64,000 nucleotides of DNA from Caldimonas mangrovi (GTDB taxonomy: Bacteria; Pseudomonadota; Gammaproteobacteria; Burkholderiales; Burkholderiaceae_C): assembly GCF_023721835.1 (NCBI RefSeq), contig NZ_JAMKFE010000006.1, positions 248,001 through 312,000 of the forward strand, in the 5' to 3' direction. A model generated the notes under the pieces. The model had not been told where the DNA came from, did no database searches, and saw only the letters and a list, made by a program, of their open reading frames with translations. Shown here in pieces: positions 59,955-64,000 of the stretch; the stretch's first letter is position 1; each line of letters starts with the position of its first letter. The translations under genes were made by a program, and so were the position numbers.

Positions 59955-60500
59955 ATGGGATCACGGGCTGCGTCGCCACAAGCCATGCAACACATGCCGT
60001 CCCGTCGAGACCCCATCGAAGCGAAGCAATCCGTCCACATTCGCGTCCTCGGCGACAGGGATCTCGCCGCTCTGCGCGGCATGCTGTCCATGTTCGGTGA
60101 GGCGTTCGAAGACGTTCCTACCTACACCGCCAAGCAGCCTGACGATCGTTACCTCGAAGGCCTGCTGTCCAACGACAACTTCATCGCCGTGGCCGCCCTG
60201 GCGGGCTCTCAGGTCATCGGGGGGCTGGCCGCCTACGTGCTGCCCAAGTTCGAGCAAGCTCGATCCGAGCTGTACATCTACGATCTGGCGGTCGACACGG
60301 CCTATCGACGCCAAGGTGTTGCCACGGCCTTGATCGAAAAGCTGAGGAAGCTGGCCACTGCGCGCGGCATCTACGTGATCTTTGTGCAGGCCGACCACGG
60401 CGACGACCCGGCGATCGCGCTGTACACCAAGCTGGGCGTGCGTGAAGACGTTCTGCACTTTGACATCCCGCCTTTCGACAGCGCAGCGCCGGCGAGCTGA
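59955..60500 (+). CDS. AAC(3)-I-type aminoglycoside N-acetyltransferase homologue (GNAT)
   Basis: This protein, up to 181 residues, aligns along its length with AAC(3)-I enzymes, which acetylate the 3-amino group of gentamicin-type aminoglycosides from acetyl-CoA. Shared stretches include [51 protein letters not shown] with the acetyl-CoA RxxGxA motif, [19 protein letters not shown], and [11 protein letters not shown]. The start is uncertain: ATGs at 59955, 59985 and 59994 all lack a good ribosome-binding site. No integron attC site, integrase or transposase is visible, so it looks like a resident chromosomal gene. Its natural substrate may not be an antibiotic. Confidence 0.85.
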   Translation: MGSRAASPQAMQHMPSRRDPIEAKQSVHIRVLGDRDLAALRGMLSMFGEAFEDVPTYTAKQPDDRYLEGLLSNDNFIAVAALAGSQVIGGLAAYVLPKFEQARSELYIYDLAVDTAYRRQGVATALIEKLRKLATARGIYVIFVQADHGDDPAIALYTKLGVREDVLHFDIPPFDSAAPAS

Positions 60501-60851
60501 AGTCGGTCGCTGCAGGGCTGGGCTGTCGCCCGCGCAATTTTTTCAGCCGACGCGTGGCACCTTCTCGAGCGACTTTGCCTACAGCCGGCGCGCTGGTCAC
60601 CCTTGCGTCGTCAAGCCGTTGCCGGTCGAAGCAGGGACACGGCCAACAGCAGGGCTTCGGCCCGTCGCTGCCGCAGGCGACCGCAGCGCGAGCGGGTGTG
60701 CGCTAGCCAATGCACCGGCAGTTGAATGCCTATCGATACATTGCAATCATCGACTTCCCGCTCGGTCAATGCGCAAGGGCACGGCGCAGCGCTTTGTGCA
60801 AACCCTCCCTAGCACAATCCGGGGGGTAACATTGCGGCTGGACTCTCTGCC
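60501..60851. other. 351-bp intergenic region before the RsbQ-like gene
   Basis: It has a weak GGGC-TGTC-GCCC hairpin with a T run (about 60520-60546) that may end the acetyltransferase transcript. Promoter-like but unremarkable AT patches lie near 60728-60755. I recognise no gene or operator. Confidence 0.35.
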
Positions 60852-61688
60852 ATGCCCGCCATGCAGCCTCGTGAATCGATCCTTCTGCGCAACAACGTTC
60901 GCATCGCCGGCGCCGGCGACAAGCCGACCATGGTCTTCGCCCATGGGTTTGGCTGCGATCAGAACATGTGGCGCTTCGTGGCCCCAGCATTCGCCGACAC
61001 GCACCGCGTCGTGCTGTTCGACTACGTCGGCTGCGGCCAGTCCGACTTGAGAGCCTTCGACGCCGCTCGCTACAGTTCACTGGAAGGTTACGCGCTAGAC
61101 TTGCTCGATGTCTGCGAGGCGCTCGAACTCCAGCAGGCCATCCTGGTCGGCCACTCGGTCAGCGCAATGATCGGCCTACTGGCCGCAATTCGGCAGCCGT
61201 CGCGCTTCGCGAGCCTCGTGATGGTTGCGCCGTCGCCGTGCTTCATCAACGACCCCTGCTATGTCGGCGGTTTCGAGCGCGGCGACATCGAGAGCCTACT
61301 CTCGCTGATGGACCACAACTACATCGGCTGGGCGTCCTATCTCGCGCCGGTGGTGATGGGCAATCCAGGCCGGCCGGACCTCGGCGCCGAGCTCGAGCAA
61401 AGCTTCTGCTCCACCGACCCGCTGGCCGCGCAGACCTTCGCGCGGGCCACGTTCTTCGCCGACAACAGGGCTGACCTCGCTCGCGCCCCTGTACCGAGCC
61501 TCATCCTGCAGGTCCGCGATGATGCGCTCGCGCCGATGGCGGTGGGCCGCTACCTCCTGGAGCACATGCCAGGCAGTGAGCTGGCGGTGCTCGAGGCCAC
61601 CGGCCACTGCCCGCATATGAGCCATCCGCAGCTCACCATCGACGCGATGAAACAATACCTCGCGCGAGGTGGCCGTGTCTCTGGCTGA
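60852..61688 (+). CDS. RsbQ/KAI2-like alpha/beta hydrolase (signal-receptor type)
   Basis: This 278-residue protein matches the RsbQ/D14/KAI2 branch: the oxyanion loop FAHGFGCDQNMWR near 29-41, VVLFDYVGCGQSD, the catalytic Ser102 in VGHSVSAMIG, the Asp224 region LILQVRDDALAP, and His252 in EATGHCPHMSHP. The spacing parallels B. subtilis RsbQ (Ser96, Asp219, His247). In that bacterium RsbQ works with the PAS-phosphatase RsbP; relatives in plants perceive karrikins and strigolactones. Here the 3' end overlaps a PAS hybrid histidine kinase by 20 bases. It is probably a small-molecule hydrolase-receptor feeding that kinase; the ligand is unknown. Confidence 0.88.
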   Translation: MPAMQPRESILLRNNVRIAGAGDKPTMVFAHGFGCDQNMWRFVAPAFADTHRVVLFDYVGCGQSDLRAFDAARYSSLEGYALDLLDVCEALELQQAILVGHSVSAMIGLLAAIRQPSRFASLVMVAPSPCFINDPCYVGGFERGDIESLLSLMDHNYIGWASYLAPVVMGNPGRPDLGAELEQSFCSTDPLAAQTFARATFFADNRADLARAPVPSLILQVRDDALAPMAVGRYLLEHMPGSELAVLEATGHCPHMSHPQLTIDAMKQYLARGGRVSG

Positions 61689-63219
61689 CGGCGATCCGCG
61701 GGCGCAGCGTGGCTTGCTGCTCGCGCCGTTCGGATTGCTCAGCTTCTGCGACAGCGGCACCATCCGATACGCCAACCCTTGCCTGCACGCCTGGTTGGGC
61801 ACCCCGATCGGCGATTTGGCCGGCAGCCATATCGACCGCGTGCTCGCCCCGGCGTCACGCGTGTTCCACAGCACGCATTTCTTCCCGCTGCTGAAACTGC
61901 ATGGCCACGCCGATGAGGTGCACCTGATACTGCGTACCGCCGCCGGCACCGACTTGCCGGTGCTCGCCAGCGCGGTACGTGACGGCGAGGGGGACGGTGA
62001 CGGTACGTCGCTGAACCACTGCTGCATGATGACGATGGTGCGTCGCAAAGAGTTCGAGGCGGCGCTGATCGATGCCCGACGCGCTGCCGAGGTGGCGACG
62101 GCCGCCAAGGACCAGTTCCTGGCCGTCGTCTCGCACGAGCTACGCTCGCCGTTGAGCGCGATCACCGGTTGGGTGCGCCTGGCGAAGTCGGGCAAGCTGG
62201 ATGCGCCGATGCAGCAGCGCGCGCTCGACACCATCGAACGCAACGCGCAACTCCAGGGCCAGCTCATCGAGGACCTGCTGGACGTGTCACGCATCGTGAG
62301 CGGCAAGTTGCGCATCAGTCCGCGACCGATCGATCTGGCGCCAATCGTCGAGGCGGGCGCGGACGCCGCGCGACCGATGGCGCAAACCAAGGGCGTTGAC
62401 TTGGTGACGTCCATCGACAACTCCGCCGGCACCGTCAATGCCGACCCGGCTCGGGTGCAGCAGATCGTTTGGAACCTGGTCTCGAATGCCGTCAAGTTCA
62501 CGCCCCGCGGCGGACGCGTGCAGATCGGGCTGTCACGCGAGGGAATGCATGTGCGGCTGCACGTCGCCGACACCGGCGCAGGCATCGACCCGGCGCAGCT
62601 TCCCTATGTCTTCGAGCGATTTTGGCAGGCCGACGCCGCGATGCGCCAGGAGCGGTCCGGCCTGGGACTGGGATTGTCGATCTGCAGGAATCTGGTCGAG
62701 TTGCATGGCGGATCGATACGCGCTGAAAGCGCAGGACTGGGCCGCGGAGCGGTCTTTAGCATCGAGTTCCCGCTGGTGGTCGCGGCCGTCGGCACCACGG
62801 TGGTTGCCGTACCGCAAGATGCCGAGGCCGATCCGGCACCGCTGCACGACGTTCGCGTGTTGCTGATCGACGATGATGCCGATGCGCGCGGCGTGCTGAA
62901 GATGCTGCTGGAAGGCGCTGGCGCCGTGGTGCAGACCGCCGCGGGCGCCGACGAGGCAATCGGCTGCATCCGCGAAGCGCCGCCGCAGGTCGTGGTGTCC
63001 GACATCGGCATGCCGGGGAAGGACGGCTACGAGTTCATCCGCGAGCTGCGCACCGACCGCTCGCTGGCGACAGACGGCATCGCCGCGATCGCGGTGACCG
63101 GCCTCGCGCGCCCGCAAGACCGGGTGAACATGCTGCGCGCCGGCTTCCAGGCGCATCTGCTCAAGCCGGTCGAGCCGGCGGAGGTCATTGCGATGGTGCG
63201 CGCCCTTGCGCGGCACTGA
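61669..63219 (+). CDS. PAS hybrid histidine kinase with C-terminal receiver, partner of the RsbQ-like protein
   Basis: This 516-residue protein has no membrane segment. An N-terminal PAS domain covers about 15-115 (GLLSFCDSGTIRYANPCLHA; SRVFHSTHFFPLLKLHGHAD). A HisKA domain with His156 in VVSHELRSPLSAI follows, then a HATPase domain (VWNLVSNAVKFTPRGG, DTGAGID, GLGLGLSICRNL) and a receiver domain with Asp445 in VVVSDIGMPGKDG. The start is GTG at 61669, inside the RsbQ-like gene, so translation is coupled. Its PAS resembles the RsbP type. It replaces the usual phosphatase output with phosphorelay output. No DNA-binding partner is adjacent, so the phosphoacceptor is elsewhere. Confidence 0.9.
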   Translation: MAVSLADGDPRAQRGLLLAPFGLLSFCDSGTIRYANPCLHAWLGTPIGDLAGSHIDRVLAPASRVFHSTHFFPLLKLHGHADEVHLILRTAAGTDLPVLASAVRDGEGDGDGTSLNHCCMMTMVRRKEFEAALIDARRAAEVATAAKDQFLAVVSHELRSPLSAITGWVRLAKSGKLDAPMQQRALDTIERNAQLQGQLIEDLLDVSRIVSGKLRISPRPIDLAPIVEAGADAARPMAQTKGVDLVTSIDNSAGTVNADPARVQQIVWNLVSNAVKFTPRGGRVQIGLSREGMHVRLHVADTGAGIDPAQLPYVFERFWQADAAMRQERSGLGLGLSICRNLVELHGGSIRAESAGLGRGAVFSIEFPLVVAAVGTTVVAVPQDAEADPAPLHDVRVLLIDDDADARGVLKMLLEGAGAVVQTAAGADEAIGCIREAPPQVVVSDIGMPGKDGYEFIRELRTDRSLATDGIAAIAVTGLARPQDRVNMLRAGFQAHLLKPVEPAEVIAMVRALARH

Positions 63220-63434
63220 TGGCCGCCGGCCACTGGCCGACCGGGCGGCTGGGGGGCGACGACCATCTGCTGCCACAGGTCGCTGTCATCAGCCAGGCGC
63301 TCGGATGCCCTTAACCGGGGCACCCGGAATGGGCCGCTCCTTGCAAGCGCACTGACGCCGTCGAGCTCACCATCACACAGCTGGTGGCAATCAGTGCCAG
63401 CAAGCCTGACAGCACAGCTGCATACAGAAAACAA

Positions 63435-63466
63435 AAAAGCCAGCAGGCGCTGACCTGCTGGCTTTT
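63435..63466 (-). terminator. Terminator of tRNA-Asn
   Basis: A 13-bp stem AAAAGCCAGCAGG/CCTGCTGGCTTTT with a six-base loop is followed on the minus strand by a further T run. It lies just past the tRNA 3' end and could also act on the plus strand. Confidence 0.9.
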
Positions 63467-63473
63467 GATTTCT

Positions 63474-63549
63474 TGGCTCCCCGACCTGGGCTCGAACCAG
63501 GGACCTACGGATTAACAGTCCGGCGCTCTACCGACTGAGCTATCGGGGA
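63474..63549 (-). tRNA. tRNA-Asn (anticodon GTT)
   Basis: The minus strand reads as a 76-base tRNA with encoded CCA. The acceptor stem TCCCCGA pairs with TCGGGGA. The D-loop is AGCTCAGTCGGTAGAGC, the anticodon loop CTGTTAA carries GTT, and the T-loop is GGTTCGAGCC. All arms pair well. Confidence 0.97.
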
Positions 63550-63603
63550 ACAGAGCCTCGCATTATATGCTGGTTTTCAAGCAAGCTGCAAGGCGCGATG
63601 CAT

Positions 63604-64000
63604 TCAGTCGTCGAAAGTCGGCGTTTCGACCCCGAGCACCTTGTGCAGCTTGGGGCTGGTCGTCGTGTACTGCAAATGAATGCGCTTGTCCGGGAAGATG
63701 TAGGGCGCGGCACCGAAGGCCGCCAATGCGGCCTCGTGGAAGCCGGACACGATCAACTTCTTCTTGCCGGCATAGGTGTTGATGTCACCCACCGCGAAGA
63801 TGCCGGGAATGCTGGTCTCGAACTTCTCGGTGTCGACCAGGATCTGCTTGCGTTCGAGCGCCAGACCCCATTCGGCGATGGGCCCGAGCTTGGGACTCAG
63901 GCCGAAGAACACCAGCAGCACGTCGAGCGGTACGACACGTGTGACGCCATCGCTGCCCATGACTTTCACGCCAGTGAGCCGGCCACCGGCCTCGTCGATG
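63604..64000 (-). CDS. Ferredoxin-NADP reductase, thioredoxin-reductase-like type, C-terminal part
   Basis: The last 130 or so residues are inside the window and the frame stays open to the right edge. The C-terminal FAD block [20 protein letters not shown] and [20 protein letters not shown] are typical of the YumC/type-2 ferredoxin(flavodoxin)-NADP reductases. These are related to thioredoxin reductase but lack its CxxC, which would lie outside the window. The enzyme passes electrons between NADPH and ferredoxin or flavodoxin. It is in the same direction as tRNA-Asn, 54 bases upstream of it. The N-terminus and start cannot be seen. Confidence 0.9.
   Translation of the reverse strand, partial: IDEAGGRLTGVKVMGSDGVTRVVPLDVLLVFFGLSPKLGPIAEWGLALERKQILVDTEKFETSIPGIFAVGDINTYAGKKKLIVSGFHEAALAAFGAAPYIFPDKRIHLQYTTTSPKLHKVLGVETPTFDD

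Noticed and set aside
59955-60500. Acquired resistance cassette on an integron or transposon
   Set aside because: No attC-like site, integrase, transposase or flanking direct repeats were seen, and composition resembles the neighbours.
63474-63549. tRNA-Asn as an integration site with an adjacent island
   Set aside because: No integrase and no direct repeat of the tRNA 3' end are visible nearby. The flanking genes look ordinary, though DNA beyond the right edge is unseen.

Overview
The window is high-GC (roughly two-thirds G+C by eye), tightly packed chromosomal DNA. The operon styles (aceE-aceF-lpdA with a lipoyl domain on LpdA, divergent hppA/ppa, prlC-folD, a FixJ/DctB-like pair, a QuiC-type shikimate route) suggest a betaproteobacterium of the order Burkholderiales. 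The genus cannot be fixed from the sequence. I saw no transposase, integrase, phage gene or CRISPR array, so the window reads as core genome with accessory metabolic and resistance blocks.

Layout. 1-604: 3' end of a CocE/NonD-type hydrolase. 612-15191 (minus): a three-gene specialised-metabolite operon. A 4275-residue hybrid NRPS/PKS has the order A(Pro-like)-PCP-KS-AT(malonyl)-ACP-aminotransferase-C-A(Gly-like)-PCP-C-A(degenerate)-PCP. It is followed by two small alpha/beta hydrolases with altered nucleophile elbows. 15592-17903 (plus): tviB-tviC nucleotide-sugar genes, divergent from the NRPS. 18021-25364: housekeeping and metabolic genes (formylglutamate amidohydrolase-like, LhgO-like oxidoreductase, pyrD, rpiA, a periplasmic glutaredoxin-like protein, prlC, folD). 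25438-28612: a two-component system. 28801-34975: the pyruvate dehydrogenase operon. 35034-37925: divergent membrane and soluble pyrophosphatases. 38015-41378: a methyltransferase, a stress-domain protein and a beta-helix lipoprotein. 41442-52698: a copper/silver resistance island with a TolC-MCO-cupredoxin block, a Cys-rich four-helix copper protein and cusCBA. 52673-59133 (minus): a shikimate/quinate-type catabolic operon with its own TRAP transporter and TetR regulator. 59195-63219: a PilZ-like protein, an AAC(3)-I-type acetyltransferase, and an RsbQ/KAI2-like hydrolase overlapping a PAS hybrid histidine kinase. 63474-64000: tRNA-Asn and the 3' end of a ferredoxin-NADP reductase.

How the genes work together. 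The NRPS/PKS should make a beta-amino acid: a prolyl starter, one malonyl extension with no reduction, then amination of the beta-ketone by the built-in aminotransferase. It should then couple this to glycine. The last module has no working adenylation domain and no release domain, so loading and release must come from elsewhere, possibly the two hydrolases. The minus-strand block at 52-59 kb would import a shikimate/quinate-like acid and convert it via 3-dehydroshikimate to protocatechuate. A repeated ACTAGTT(A/C)GTT motif marks the probable TetR operators. The copper island combines periplasmic oxidation, chelation and RND efflux. The strongest candidates for something undescribed are the NRPS/PKS with its paired hydrolases and the RsbQ-like hydrolase/hybrid kinase pair.
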